Part shown: positions 16,758-25,726 of the stretch, piece by piece
How the letters are laid out: the number at the start of each line of letters is the position of its first letter
How positions within the stretch are numbered: position 1 is the stretch's first letter
Origin: Mycolicibacterium sp. CR10
Lineage (GTDB): Bacteria > Actinomycetota > Actinomycetes > Mycobacteriales > Mycobacteriaceae
Assembly (NCBI RefSeq): GCF_005222675.1
Contig: NZ_STGE01000008.1
Span: forward strand, 1-34,185
Direction of reading: 5' to 3'
Length of the DNA stretch: 34,185 nucleotides
Translations under genes and position numbers: made by a program
The notes under the pieces: generated by a model
Databases searched by the model: none
What the model was told of the DNA's origin: nothing
The model's input: only the letters and a program-made list of their open reading frames with translations

Positions 16758-17378
16758 TCAGCTCACGGCAGGATCGCAGCGCAGCGCCGCCACGATGTAG
16801 CGACGAGCGTGCCGCAGCACCGAATCATGGTCGTCGACGTCGACCTGTTCGCCGGGAACCGTCGCCAGGCTCATCATGATCCGCGCGATCCATTCGGCCG
16901 CCTCAGCGCAGTCGGTGTCCGGATGGATCTCGCCGGCATCGACGGCCGCCTGCACGTACGGCACCCAGAACGCCGCGATCTCGGGGATGAGCCCGCGGAC
17001 GCCGAGGCCCACGCACGCCGTGAACGCTTCCGGTTCCTCTCGGCGGAGCTTGAGCACCAACGCGCCGGGTGCCTCCGAAGCCGTGCGCGCGAGGCCGACC
17101 CCGACGGCGATCTGCTGATCGAGTCCGCTCACCGAGTCCAGCCGGACGCGCGACTCTCCCCAGAACGCATCGTTGAGCCGGACGATCGCCGCGCCGAGCA
17201 GTTCGGATTTGTCGGGGAAATGTCGGTAAAGCCAACCGCGGCTGACGCCGGCAACCTCGGCCACCTCGGAGACCGTGGTCGCGCGAATCCCCTTGGCGGT
17301 CAGACACTGTTCCGCAGCGTCGATGAGGCGATCTCGAACCGATCTGCTCGCTGATTTGGTCACAGCGTCGACGCTCAC
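16758..17378 (-). CDS. TetR-family transcriptional regulator
   Basis: A 206-residue regulator from GTG 17378. The N-terminal helix-turn-helix is typical of TetR: RDRLIDAAEQCLTAKGIRATTVSEVAEVAGVSRGWLYRHFPDKSELL (about 16-61). The C-terminal part (from about 65) is the ligand-binding, dimerisation half. It diverges from the FadD1-type ligase across a 109-bp gap that contains a perfect palindrome (17463-17477), so it probably represses the ligase in response to a fatty-acid or acyl-CoA ligand; that is inference. A further upstream in-frame TTG (17417) is less likely as start. Its ribosome binding site (AGGGGC) is weak. Confidence 0.9.
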   Translation of the reverse strand: MSVDAVTKSASRSVRDRLIDAAEQCLTAKGIRATTVSEVAEVAGVSRGWLYRHFPDKSELLGAAIVRLNDAFWGESRVRLDSVSGLDQQIAVGVGLARTASEAPGALVLKLRREEPEAFTACVGLGVRGLIPEIAAFWVPYVQAAVDAGEIHPDTDCAEAAEWIARIMMSLATVPGEQVDVDDHDSVLRHARRYIVAALRCDPAVS

Positions 17379-17462
17379 GCCCCTATCTTCGCAAATGACG
17401 GGCCGAAGGTGGGCCAATGCGCACCTCCCGTGTTCGATCGAGTAGACAAGTATGGAAATCTG

Positions 17463-17477
17463 TTCACCAACGGTGAA
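17463..17477. promoter_or_regulatory. Palindrome, candidate TetR operator overlapping the ligase RBS
   Basis: TTCACC-AAC-GGTGAA is a perfect 6-3-6 inverted repeat. Its right arm overlaps the ligase ribosome binding site GAAGGG (17475-17480). It lies in the divergent TetR/ligase gap. Confidence 0.55.
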
Positions 17478-17487
17478 GGGCGGTCTG

Positions 17488-19074
17488 GTGGCGGAAACAG
17501 TTCAGCAGCTGCTCAGGGAGCGTGCGAACGACGACGGTGTGGCGGTGAAGTACGACGGCCGGACCTGGACCTGGAGAGAGCACCTCGGCGCGGCCGCGCG
17601 CCAGGCCGCGGCGCTGATCGGCATCGCCGACACGGACAGGCCTCTGCACGTCGGAGTTCTCCTGGGCAACAACCCCGAGATGCTGACCGCGATGGCTGCC
17701 GCCGGGCTCGGTGGGTACGTGCTGTGCGGCATCAACAACACCCGACGCGGTGACGCGCTCGCCCGCGACATCCGGCGCGGCGACTGCCAGCTGCTCGTGA
17801 CCGACGATCAGCACCTCGGTCTTCTCGACGGTCTGGACCTGGCCGACGTGCGGGTGCTGGTGGTCGGCAGTCCGGAATGGAACGCGCTGACGGCACAGCC
17901 GGGACCGCTGACGCCATACCGCGAGACCGGTGCGACCGACACGTTCATGCTGATCTTCACCTCGGGCACCAGCGGCGACCCGAAGGCCGTGCAGATGATG
18001 CATGCGATGGTGCTGCTGGCCGGCGCCGCGCTGGCCGCCCGCTACGAGCTCACCCCGGACGACGTCTGCTACCTGTCGATGCCGCTGTTCCACAGCAACG
18101 CGGTACTGGCGGGATGGTCGGTGGCGTTGAGTTCGGCGGCCGCGATGGCCCCGGCGCAGTTCACGGCCTCGGGATTCCTCGACGACGTCCGCCGCTACGG
18201 CGTCACCTACATGAACTACGTAGGAAAGCCGCTGGCGTACATCCTGGCGAGCCCGGAAAGCCCCGATGACCTCGACAACCCGCTGCGGGTGGCCTTCGGC
18301 AACGAGGCCAGCGACCGCGATATCGCGGAGTTCTCCCGACGCTTCGGCTGCCAGGTGTGGGACGGGTTCGGCTCGACCGAGAACGCGGTGACCGTCACCC
18401 GTGAAGACGGTTGCCCCGCCGGTTCCATCGGCAAGGGCTTCCCCGGCGTGGCCATCTACGACTCGGAGACCCTCGAAGAGTGCGCGGTCGCGCGCTTCGA
18501 CGAGCACGGGGCACTGGCCAACGGCGACGAGGCGATCGGCGAACTCGTCAACACCGAGGGTTCTGGGATGTTCGCGGGTTACTACAACGATCAGGACGCC
18601 ACCGACGAGCGCATGCGGCACGGCATGTTCTGGTCCGGCGACCTGGCCTACCGGGATGCCGACGGCTGGATCTATCTCGCGGGCCGGACCGCGGATTGGA
18701 TGCGGGTCGACGGCGAGAACATGACATCGGCGCCCATCGAACGCATCCTGATCCGCGAACCCGCGATCAGTCAGGTCGCGGTCTACCCGGTTCCCGACGA
18801 CCTCGTCGGGGATCAGGTGATGGCCGCCATCGTTCTTCAGGACGGCGCGACGTTGACGCCCACGGCGTACGGGGAGTTTCTCGCCGCCCAGCCGGACCTG
18901 TCGCCGAAGGCGTGGCCACGGTACGTGTGGATCGCCCGCGAACTGCCGAGCACCGCGACCAACAAGGTGGTCAAGCGGGAACTGGTCGCGATGGGCGTCG
19001 AGCCTGCAGGCCGGACGCTGTGGAAGCGCGACGGCACCACCTACCGGGTCAGCAGCGGGGAAGGCGGGGAATAG
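17488..19074 (+). CDS. fadD1: Fatty-acid acyl-CoA ligase, FadD1/FadD17 type
   Basis: A 528-residue member of the ANL adenylating superfamily that activates a carboxylic acid to acyl-AMP and then acyl-CoA. Motifs: P-loop TSGTSGDPK (158-166), A5 GFGSTENAV (293-301), SGDLAYRDADGWIYLAGRT from 383 with the ribose-binding Asp385, WMRVDGEN hinge region, and a C-terminal catalytic-type lysine near K493 (TNKVVK). Recalled similarity is strongest to mycobacterial FadD1, with FadD17 (linked to sterol side-chain degradation) next; the symbol is therefore tentative. GTG 17488, with GAAGGG 7 nt upstream, matches the family N-terminus better than the ATG at 17452. The substrate is not evident. Divergent from a TetR gene that may regulate it. 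Confidence 0.88.
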   Translation: MAETVQQLLRERANDDGVAVKYDGRTWTWREHLGAAARQAAALIGIADTDRPLHVGVLLGNNPEMLTAMAAAGLGGYVLCGINNTRRGDALARDIRRGDCQLLVTDDQHLGLLDGLDLADVRVLVVGSPEWNALTAQPGPLTPYRETGATDTFMLIFTSGTSGDPKAVQMMHAMVLLAGAALAARYELTPDDVCYLSMPLFHSNAVLAGWSVALSSAAAMAPAQFTASGFLDDVRRYGVTYMNYVGKPLAYILASPESPDDLDNPLRVAFGNEASDRDIAEFSRRFGCQVWDGFGSTENAVTVTREDGCPAGSIGKGFPGVAIYDSETLEECAVARFDEHGALANGDEAIGELVNTEGSGMFAGYYNDQDATDERMRHGMFWSGDLAYRDADGWIYLAGRTADWMRVDGENMTSAPIERILIREPAISQVAVYPVPDDLVGDQVMAAIVLQDGATLTPTAYGEFLAAQPDLSPKAWPRYVWIARELPSTATNKVVKRELVAMGVEPAGRTLWKRDGTTYRVSSGEGGE

Positions 19075-19113
19075 GCCCCCTCGTATGGGCGTTTAGGAAG
19101 CTGGCGGTTGACC

Positions 19114-19122
19114 TGGCATAAT
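19114..19122 (+). promoter_or_regulatory. Extended -10 promoter of rpmE
   Basis: TGGCATAAT (19114-19122) is an extended -10 (TGN plus CATAAT). TTGACC just upstream (19108-19113) is too close to be its -35. A start near 19129 gives a leader of about 79 nt before rpmE. Confidence 0.5.
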
Positions 19123-19207
19123 GGGCCGCCGACACCTCGGTTCCGGTTCACGCCGCTATCTCCCACGACGGGGAGGCGACCCGGGGCCCACGATCGAAGA
19201 GGAAACC

Positions 19208-19447
19208 ATGAAATCGGGCATCCATCCTGACTATGTCGAGACCACCGTGTTGTGCGGCTGCGGAAGCAGCTTCACGACCCGCAGCACGAAGCAGAGCGGC
19301 CAGATCACGGTCGAGGTCTGCTCGCAGTGCCACCCCTTCTACACCGGTAAGCAGAAGATTCTCGACAGCGGCGGCCGCGTCGCCCGCTTCGAGAAGCGCT
19401 ACGGCAAGCGCACCGGGGCGACCGCCGAGAAGGCTGCCGACAAATAG
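19208..19447 (+). CDS. rpmE: 50S ribosomal protein L31, zinc-binding (C+) form
   Basis: A 79-residue L31 that bridges the ribosomal subunits. The four zinc ligands are present: C16 and C18 (CGC) and C38 and C41 (CSQC). This marks the zinc-containing paralogue, the one that mycobacteria replace with a C- form under zinc starvation (family knowledge). The body phrases KSGIHPDY and [27 protein letters not shown] are canonical. ATG 19208 is preceded by GAAGAGGAA. It is first in a run with prfA, prmC, tsaC and wecA, but a strong hairpin lies between it and prfA. Confidence 0.97.
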   Translation: MKSGIHPDYVETTVLCGCGSSFTTRSTKQSGQITVEVCSQCHPFYTGKQKILDSGGRVARFEKRYGKRTGATAEKAADK

Positions 19448-19455
19448 CTGTCTCA

Positions 19456-19496
19456 CCGACGCCCGATCTGTTGCGCGAGCACAGGCCGGGCGTCGG
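19456..19496 (+). terminator. Hairpin between rpmE and prfA (terminator or attenuator)
   Basis: CCGACGCCCG (19456-19465) pairs perfectly with CGGGCGTCGG (19487-19496). The 21-nt loop itself folds as CTGT-t-GC, tetraloop GCGA, GC-ACAG. TTTGCGTT follows. It starts 8 nt after the rpmE stop and probably lets L31 be expressed above the downstream genes. Confidence 0.7.
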
Positions 19497-19522
19497 TTTG
19501 CGTTCCGGGGAAGGAGGCCGAG

Positions 19523-20596
19523 GTGACCGACACGGCACCGGCGATTGCGGCGATGCTCGCCGAGCACGCTGACCTCGAGCAGCGTCTCGCCGACCCCGAA
19601 CTGCACGCCGACCCTGCCGCCGCGCGAAAGGCCGGCCGGCGTTTCGCGCAGCTGTCGCCCGTCGTCGCGACCTACCGCAAGCTCGAAACGGCCCGCGGCG
19701 ACCTGGAGGCGGCCCGCGAACTCGCCGCCGACGACAGCTCGTTCGCCGCCGAGGTCGAGGAACTGACCGCCACCGTGCGGGAGCTGGACACCCAGCTCAC
19801 CGATCTGCTCGCACCCCGCGATCCGCACGACGCCGACGACATCGTCCTCGAGGTGAAGTCCGGCGAGGGCGGGGAGGAGTCGGCACTGTTCGCCGCGGAC
19901 CTGGCCCGGATGTACATCCGCTACGCCGAACGTCACGGCTGGAACGTCACGATTCTCGGCGAGACCACCTCGGACCTCGGCGGCTACAAGGACGCCACGC
20001 TGTCGATCACCAGCAAGGGCGACTCCGCCGACGGCGTGTGGTCCCGGCTGAAGTTCGAGGGCGGCGTGCACCGGGTGCAGCGGGTGCCGGTCACCGAATC
20101 CCAGGGCCGCGTCCATACCTCGGCCGCGGGCGTGCTCGTGTACCCCGAACCTGAAGAGGTCGAGCAGGTCCAGATCGACGAATCCGATCTGCGCATCGAC
20201 GTCTACCGGTCGTCGGGCAAGGGTGGGCAGGGAGTCAACACCACCGACTCGGCGGTGCGCATTACCCATCTCCCCACCGGAATCGTCGTCACCTGCCAAA
20301 ACGAGCGGTCGCAGCTGCAGAACAAGGCGCGCGCGATGCAGGTGCTCGCGGCTCGGCTGCAACTGCTGGCCGAAGAACAGGCGTCGGCCGACGCCTCCGC
20401 CGACCGCGCGAGCCAGATCCGCACCGTCGATCGCAGCGAGCGGATCCGGACGTACAACTTTCCGGAGAACCGGATCGCCGACCACCGCATCAACTTCAAG
20501 TCGCACAATCTCGACCAGGTGCTCGACGGCGAACTCGATCCGCTGTTCGACGCCCTCGCCGCTGCCGACAAAGAAGCCAGGTTGCAGAACACGTGA
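19523..20596 (+). CDS. prfA: Peptide chain release factor 1
   Basis: A 357-residue RF1 that recognises UAA and UAG. The stop-codon tripeptide region reads PVT (189-191, in [11 protein letters not shown]), where E. coli has PAT. The catalytic GGQ is at 234-236 ([20 protein letters not shown]), and [15 protein letters not shown] is the usual C-terminal motif. The N-terminal coiled domain occupies about 1-100. GTG 19523 has GGAAGGAGG six nt upstream, one of the best ribosome binding sites in the window. Its stop overlaps the prmC start by GTGA, coupling RF1 to the enzyme that methylates its GGQ glutamine (Q236). Confidence 0.97.
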   Translation: MTDTAPAIAAMLAEHADLEQRLADPELHADPAAARKAGRRFAQLSPVVATYRKLETARGDLEAARELAADDSSFAAEVEELTATVRELDTQLTDLLAPRDPHDADDIVLEVKSGEGGEESALFAADLARMYIRYAERHGWNVTILGETTSDLGGYKDATLSITSKGDSADGVWSRLKFEGGVHRVQRVPVTESQGRVHTSAAGVLVYPEPEEVEQVQIDESDLRIDVYRSSGKGGQGVNTTDSAVRITHLPTGIVVTCQNERSQLQNKARAMQVLAARLQLLAEEQASADASADRASQIRTVDRSERIRTYNFPENRIADHRINFKSHNLDQVLDGELDPLFDALAAADKEARLQNT

Positions 20597-21447
20597 ACGT
20601 CGCCGGGCGACCGGCGACGATGCGCCGGGTGATTGACGCCGCCGCGGACGAGTTGGCCGCCGCCGGCGTCGGATCGCCCCGCGCGGACGCCGAACTGCTG
20701 GCCGCACACGTGGCCGGTACCGACCGTGGGCGGGTGACGCTGACCGACCCTGACGCCGAATTCGTCGAACGCTTCGACCGACTCGTCGCCCGCCGCGCAG
20801 CGCGCGTGCCGCTGCAGCACCTCACCGGATCCGCGCCGTTCGGTCCGGTCACCGTCGAGGTCGGACCCGGAGTGTTCGTCCCGCGGCCCGAGACCGAATC
20901 CCTGCTGGAATGGGCTCTTGCCCAACCGTTGTCGCAGCGGCCGCTGATCGTGGACCTGTGCACCGGCTCGGGTGCGCTGGCGCTGGCACTGGCGGGGCAG
21001 TGGCCCGGTGCGCGGGTGATCGCCGTCGACGACTCAGACGACGCGCTGGTGTATGCCCGGCGCAATGTCCGCGCCACCACTGTGGAACTGCTGCGCGCCG
21101 ACGTCACCGCCGCGGGTCTGTTGACCGAGATCGACGGTACCGTGGATCTGGTGGTGGCCAACCCGCCGTATATCCCCTCCGGAGCAGAGCTGGAACCCGA
21201 AGTGGCGCACTATGATCCGCCGCACGCCCTATACGGCGGTGACGACGGCATGGCCGTGATCGATCACCTCACCTTTCTCGCGGCACGCCTGCTGCGGCCC
21301 GGTGGTTTCTGCGCGGTGGAGCACGACGACACCACGTCGGAGCGCACCGTCGAAGCCTTCACCCGCGCAAGCCGATTCGTCGAGGTCACCGCACGACACG
21401 ACCTCGCAGGTCGCCCGCGCTTCGTGTCTGCGGTGCGAGCGGAGTGA
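20593..21447 (+). CDS. prmC: Release-factor glutamine N5-methyltransferase
   Basis: A 284-residue SAM-dependent methyltransferase (also called HemK) that methylates the GGQ glutamine of release factors. An N-terminal helical domain (about 1-80) is followed by [18 protein letters not shown] and [12 protein letters not shown] motif [16 protein letters not shown], and the catalytic NPPY (190-193, in [18 protein letters not shown]). The GTG start overlaps the prfA stop, so substrate and modifier are made in step, as in M. tuberculosis. Confidence 0.96.
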   Translation: MNVAGRPATMRRVIDAAADELAAAGVGSPRADAELLAAHVAGTDRGRVTLTDPDAEFVERFDRLVARRAARVPLQHLTGSAPFGPVTVEVGPGVFVPRPETESLLEWALAQPLSQRPLIVDLCTGSGALALALAGQWPGARVIAVDDSDDALVYARRNVRATTVELLRADVTAAGLLTEIDGTVDLVVANPPYIPSGAELEPEVAHYDPPHALYGGDDGMAVIDHLTFLAARLLRPGGFCAVEHDDTTSERTVEAFTRASRFVEVTARHDLAGRPRFVSAVRAE

Positions 21448-21492
21448 GAGGCTGGCCTGCGTGACCCAAGCGACAAGCGAAGCGGATCGCGC

Positions 21493-22155
21493 ATGACAGA
21501 GACGTTCGACTGCGCCGACGCCTCACAGCGCGAGGCGGGCATCGCCTCGGCGATCAGCGCGCTCAAGGGCGGGCGCCTTGTCGTGATGCCCACCGATACC
21601 GTGTACGGCATCGGTGCCGACGCTTTCGACAGTGACGCCGTGGCGGCGCTGCTGTCGGCCAAGGGGCGTGGCCGTGACATGCCGGTCCCGGTTCTGGTCG
21701 GCTCGTGGCACACGATCCAGGGGCTGGTCTATTCGGTTCCGCAGACGGCGCGCGAACTGATCCGGGCGTTCTGGCCGGGCGCGCTGAGCCTGGTGGTCCA
21801 TCAGGCGCCGTCTCTGCAATGGGACCTCGGCGATGCCAACGGCACGGTGATGTTGCGAATGCCGCTGCACCCGGTGGCCATCGAGTTGCTGCGGGAGGTC
21901 GGGCCGATGGCGGTGTCGAGCGCGAACATCTCCGGACGGCCGGCGGCGAACACCGCGGCGGAGGCGCGTGACCAACTCGGCGATCTCGTCGAGGTCTACC
22001 TCGAAGGCGGACCTGCCCAGCAGCAGGCCGCGTCGACGATCGTCGACCTCACGGGTCCGCATCCGCGGGTGTTGCGGGAGGGTCCGGTGACAATCGAGGC
22101 AATCGCCGGTGTGCTGGGCGTCGAACCCGCGACCCTGACGCAGTCGACGGATTAG
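21493..22155 (+). CDS. tsaC: L-threonylcarbamoyladenylate synthase (YrdC/Sua5 family)
   Basis: A 220-residue YrdC-domain enzyme that makes threonylcarbamoyl-AMP from threonine, bicarbonate and ATP, the first step of t6A37 tRNA modification. Seen: MPTDTVYGIGADAF (32-45), KGRGRDMPVPVLVGS (57-71, where the usual first residue of the PxxVL segment is retained) and SSAN (142-145, in MAVSSANISGRPA). The length fits the short TsaC form with a small C-terminal extension, not the two-domain Sua5. It starts 45 nt after prmC. The symbol follows function; in M. tuberculosis this position is Rv1301. Confidence 0.93.
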   Translation: MTETFDCADASQREAGIASAISALKGGRLVVMPTDTVYGIGADAFDSDAVAALLSAKGRGRDMPVPVLVGSWHTIQGLVYSVPQTARELIRAFWPGALSLVVHQAPSLQWDLGDANGTVMLRMPLHPVAIELLREVGPMAVSSANISGRPAANTAAEARDQLGDLVEVYLEGGPAQQQAASTIVDLTGPHPRVLREGPVTIEAIAGVLGVEPATLTQSTD

Positions 22156-22167
22156 ATCTGGAGTTTC

Positions 22168-23397
22168 GTGCAATTCGTTTCAGCGGTGATCACAGCGGCC
22201 CCGTCAACGGAGCAGCTGCCGTCGACGCTGCTGGCACTGTCCGACCAGGGAGCGGGCGTTCCGCTGCGGGAGTTGGCGCTCGTCGGCCTGACCGCCGCCG
22301 TCGTCACCTACCTGGCAACCGGCTGGGTTCGGGTGGTGGCCACGCGGTGGGGGGCGGTGGCGTATCCGCGCGAGCGCGACGTCCATCTGCAGCCGACCCC
22401 GCGCATGGGCGGCCTGGCGATGTACGTCGGGGTGGTGGCCGCTGTTCTGCTGGCGTCCCAACTGCCCGCGCTGACACGCGGTTTCGTCTACTCGTCCGGA
22501 ATGCCCGCCGTGGTCGTGGCGGGCGGCCTGATCATGGTCGTCGGTTTGATCGACGACCGGTGGGGGCTGGATGCGCTGACGAAGTTCGCGGGCCAGATCA
22601 CTGCGGCGAGCGTGATGGTCACCATGGGCGTGGCGTGGAGCGTGCTCTACATACCGATCGGTGGGGTCGGCACCATCGTGCTGGATCAGGTGTCGTCGAT
22701 CCTGCTGACGCTGGCGCTGACGGTCGCGATCGTCAATGCGATGAACTTCGTCGACGGTCTGGATGGTCTGGCCGCCGGACTGGGCCTCATCACGGCCTCG
22801 GCCATCTGCATCTTCTCGATCGGACTGCTGCGTGACCACGGCGGCGACGTGCTGTTCTATCCGCCCGCCGTGATCTCGGTGGTGCTCGCCGGAGCGTGCC
22901 TCGGCTTTCTGCCGCACAACTTCCACAAGGCCAGGATTTTCATGGGGGACTCGGGGTCGATGCTCATCGGCCTGATGCTCGCCGCTGCGTCCACCACCGC
23001 CGCGGGCCCGATCTCGCAGACTGCCTACGGAGCGCGCGATGTGTTCGCGCTGCTGTCACCGTTCCTGCTCGTGGTGGCCGTCATGTTCGTGCCCGCGCTG
23101 GACATGCTTCTCGCGATCATCCGTCGCACCCGCGCGGGGCTCAGCCCGTTCAGTCCCGACAAGATGCACCTGCACCATCGACTGCTGGAGATCGGTCACT
23201 CCCACCGACGTGTCGTCCTGCTCATCTACCTGTGGGTCGGCATCGTCGCACTCGGGGCGGCGAGCACGATTTTCTTCGACCCGCGGTACAGCGCGGCGGT
23301 CATGCTGGCGGCGATCGTCGTCGCGGTCGTGGTGACATTGATTCCGCTTCTGAGGGGCCGCGAGGGGTCTCCCGACGACGTGTACGACAAAAAGTAG
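22168..23397 (+). CDS. wecA: UDP-GlcNAc:decaprenyl-phosphate GlcNAc-1-phosphate transferase
   Basis: A 409-residue, roughly 11-helix membrane enzyme of the MraY/WecA family. In mycobacteria it puts GlcNAc-1-P on decaprenyl phosphate, starting the linker between peptidoglycan and arabinogalactan (rfe in older annotation). Motifs in order: DDRW (129-132), NFVDGLDG (193-200), MGDSGSM (259-265) and HLHHRL (334-339, the WecA-type histidine motif). GTG 22168 is 12 nt after tsaC. The first 30 residues are poorly conserved. It is followed by 280 bases containing the leader of the ATP synthase operon. Confidence 0.95.
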   Translation: MQFVSAVITAAPSTEQLPSTLLALSDQGAGVPLRELALVGLTAAVVTYLATGWVRVVATRWGAVAYPRERDVHLQPTPRMGGLAMYVGVVAAVLLASQLPALTRGFVYSSGMPAVVVAGGLIMVVGLIDDRWGLDALTKFAGQITAASVMVTMGVAWSVLYIPIGGVGTIVLDQVSSILLTLALTVAIVNAMNFVDGLDGLAAGLGLITASAICIFSIGLLRDHGGDVLFYPPAVISVVLAGACLGFLPHNFHKARIFMGDSGSMLIGLMLAAASTTAAGPISQTAYGARDVFALLSPFLLVVAVMFVPALDMLLAIIRRTRAGLSPFSPDKMHLHHRLLEIGHSHRRVVLLIYLWVGIVALGAASTIFFDPRYSAAVMLAAIVVAVVVTLIPLLRGREGSPDDVYDKK

Positions 23398-23425
23398 TAG
23401 GCCCTCTTTTGTGGCTCTCACCATG

Positions 23426-23434
23426 TGTTAGGGT
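23426..23434 (+). promoter_or_regulatory. Candidate extended -10 promoter of the ATP synthase operon
   Basis: TGTTAGGGT (TGN plus TANNNT) lies 29 bases after the wecA stop; no good -35 at 17-18 bp. A start near 23441 would give a leader of about 240 nt before atpI. Confidence 0.35.
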
Positions 23435-23465
23435 TCGATTAGAACCCGAAAAAACCTCACGGGTT
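23431..23465. repeat. Two mutually exclusive hairpins in the atp leader
   Basis: GGGTTC (23431-23436) pairs with GAACCC (23442-23447). The same right arm, read as AACCCG (23443-23448), pairs with CGGGTT (23460-23465). Only one can form at a time. There is no U-run after either. Confidence 0.55.
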
Positions 23466-23555
23466 GTCGGTCTCCGAGCCGTTCGGTGTCATCGTTTTCG
23501 TACCGGCCGGAACGGGACAACGACCGACAGTTTGACCGATCACAGGAGCTGCCCC

Positions 23556-23681
23556 TTGGGTGATTCCAGCGCGCCCGCTGCCCTCCGTTACGCTACGGGC
23601 ACCACGCACGGGATCATCGGGTCCGGTTCCTTTGATCGCCCACTACTTACCGACGACCGCGGGATTGAGGTGAAGCAGTGA
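23556..23681 (+). CDS. Possible 41-residue upstream ORF coupled to atpI
   Basis: AGGAG (23544-23548) lies 7 nt before TTG 23556, which opens a 41-codon frame whose TGA overlaps the atpI GTG start as GTGA. The peptide starts [15 protein letters not shown] and ends DDRGIEVKQ; it is polar, with no helix or signal and no family I know. The good ribosome binding site and the same GTGA coupling used elsewhere in the window support translation; the TTG start and the GC-rich background (long chance frames) weaken the case. It might act as a leader that brings ribosomes to atpI. Confidence 0.35.
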   Translation: MGDSSAPAALRYATGTTHGIIGSGSFDRPLLTDDRGIEVKQ

Positions 23682-24121
23682 CGACGCCAGCGCAGGACGC
23701 GCCGTTGGTGTTCCCGTCCGTTGCTTTCAGGCCTGTGCGCCTGCTCGTAGTCTGCCTCGCGCTGACGGTCCTCGCGACCGCTGCGGCGACCTTCACAGGA
23801 CATTGGAAGTTCGGTGTTTTCCTGGGGGTCGGCCTCGGGCTCGGCTTGGTCAACGCATTGCTGGTGCGCCGGGCCGTGGAGGCCATCACCGCCGAGGACC
23901 ACCCGCTGAAGAAGAAGATGGTGGCCAATTCGGCGACTCGGCTATTGGTGATCACCGCTGTTGCCCTCACAATTGCATTCGTGTTCAGGCCCGAAGGCCT
24001 GGCTGTTCTGTTCGGACTGGCACTGTTTCAGGCGCTGCTGGTGATGAGCACCAGCATCCCGGTGCTCAGGAAGATCCGCAAAGAAGGTCTGAACGTGGTC
24101 GATACGGAATCGAAGGGTTAG
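23678..24121 (+). CDS. atpI: ATP synthase subunit I-like membrane protein
   Basis: A 147-residue protein with four membrane helices (about 22-40, 44-63, 87-105 and 110-129), equivalent to Rv1303. AtpI proteins are thought to help assemble the c-ring or supply Mg2+. The glycine-rich second helix [21 protein letters not shown] and the following charged loop [16 protein letters not shown] are characteristic. GTG 23678 follows GAGGTGAAG. It begins the operon, nine nt before atpB. Confidence 0.88.
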   Translation: MTTPAQDAPLVFPSVAFRPVRLLVVCLALTVLATAAATFTGHWKFGVFLGVGLGLGLVNALLVRRAVEAITAEDHPLKKKMVANSATRLLVITAVALTIAFVFRPEGLAVLFGLALFQALLVMSTSIPVLRKIRKEGLNVVDTESKG

Positions 24122-24130
24122 ACGACCTCA

Positions 24131-24901
24131 ATGAATGAGACGCTCCTCGCTGCTGAGGAAGGTGGCGCTGCCATCCACGTCGGGCACCACACGCTGGTGT
24201 TCGAGATGTTCGGGATGACGTTCAACGGGGACACCATCCTCGCCACCGCCGTCACCGCCGTGATCATCATCGGCCTGGCGTTCTACCTGAAGTCCAAGGT
24301 CACCTCGACCGGCGTGCCGGGCGGGGTGCAGTTGTTCTGGGAAGCCCTGACCATTCAGATGCGCCAGCAGATCGAGGGCTCGATCGGCATGAAGGTCGCG
24401 CCCTTCGTGCTGCCGCTCTCGATCGCGCTCTTTGCGTTCATCCTGATCTCCAACTGGCTGGCTGTGCTGCCGTGGCAATACGGCGGATCTGACGGTGCCG
24501 CAGGAGAGCTGTACAAGCCCCCGGCATCGGACATCAACTTCGTGCTGGCGCTCGCGCTGTTCGTGTTCATCTGTTACCACGCAGCGGGTGTCTGGCGTCG
24601 CGGCATCATCGGTCACCCGATCAAGGTCGTGAAGGGCCACGTCGCCTTCCTCGCGCCGATCAACATCGTCGAGGAACTCGCCAAGCCGATCTCCCTGGCT
24701 CTCCGACTTTTCGGCAACATCTTCGCCGGCGGCATCCTGGTGGGGCTGATCGCCATGTTCCCCTGGTATATCCAGTGGGCGCCCAACGCGATCTGGAAGA
24801 CCTTCGACCTGTTCGTCGGTCTGATCCAGGCCTTCATCTTCGCGTTGCTGACGATCCTGTACTTCAGTCAGTCGATGGAACTGGACGAAGACCACCACTA
24901 A
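24131..24901 (+). CDS. atpB: ATP synthase Fo subunit a
   Basis: A 256-residue, multi-helix stator subunit that forms the two proton half-channels. The essential arginine is R192 in [15 protein letters not shown]. Other family segments seen are [34 protein letters not shown] and [24 protein letters not shown] at the C-terminus. The length matches mycobacterial subunit a (about 250). ATG 24131, nine nt after atpI, lacks a strong ribosome binding site; an alternative ATG lies at 24135 in another frame. Confidence 0.97.
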   Translation: MNETLLAAEEGGAAIHVGHHTLVFEMFGMTFNGDTILATAVTAVIIIGLAFYLKSKVTSTGVPGGVQLFWEALTIQMRQQIEGSIGMKVAPFVLPLSIALFAFILISNWLAVLPWQYGGSDGAAGELYKPPASDINFVLALALFVFICYHAAGVWRRGIIGHPIKVVKGHVAFLAPINIVEELAKPISLALRLFGNIFAGGILVGLIAMFPWYIQWAPNAIWKTFDLFVGLIQAFIFALLTILYFSQSMELDEDHH

Positions 24902-25216
<315 letters not shown>

Positions 25217-25225
25217 TTCGTCGGC

Positions 25226-25726
25226 ATGGGCGAACTGACCGTATCCATCCTCGCGGCCGAAGAAGGCGGGGGCACGAGTAACTTCCTGCTCCCGAACGGC
25301 ACCTTCTTCGCCGTGCTGCTCATCTTCCTGATCACGCTCGCCGTGATCGCGAAATGGGTTGTGCCGCCGGTCAGCAAGGTTCTTGCTGAGCGGGAGGCGA
25401 TGCTGGCCAAGACCGCTGCGGACAACCGCAAGTCAGCCGAGCAGGTCGCCGCCGCCCAGGCCGACTACGACAAGGCCATGGCGGGCGCCCGTTCCGAGGC
25501 GTCGTCCATTCGTGACGAGGCCCGGGCGTCGGGCAGGCAGGTCGTCGACGAGAAGCGTGCCGAGGCAGGCGAAGCGGTCGCCGAGACCGTGCGCGACGCG
25601 GACGCGAAGCTGTCCGATCAGCGTGCGACCACGCAGACGCAGCTGCAGTCATCTGTGGACGGACTTTCGACGACATTGGCCAGCCGGATCCTGGGCGTCG
25701 ACGTGAAAACAGGCGGGAGCCAGTAG
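25226..25726 (+). CDS. atpF: ATP synthase Fo subunit b
   Basis: A 166-residue peripheral stalk protein. A single membrane helix (about 26-46, [21 protein letters not shown]) is followed by [11 protein letters not shown] and a long, charged coiled coil to the C-terminus. ATG 25226 is nine nt after atpE. The stop directly abuts the start of the next gene, a second b-like subunit fused to delta, so the stalk is a b-b' heterodimer. Confidence 0.97.
   Translation: MGELTVSILAAEEGGGTSNFLLPNGTFFAVLLIFLITLAVIAKWVVPPVSKVLAEREAMLAKTAADNRKSAEQVAAAQADYDKAMAGARSEASSIRDEARASGRQVVDEKRAEAGEAVAETVRDADAKLSDQRATTQTQLQSSVDGLSTTLASRILGVDVKTGGSQ

Noticed and set aside
22896..23555. Upstream part of the open frame that ends at 23681
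   Set aside because: Overlaps wecA in another frame and has no start signal; only the last 41 codons, with a ribosome binding site, are considered.
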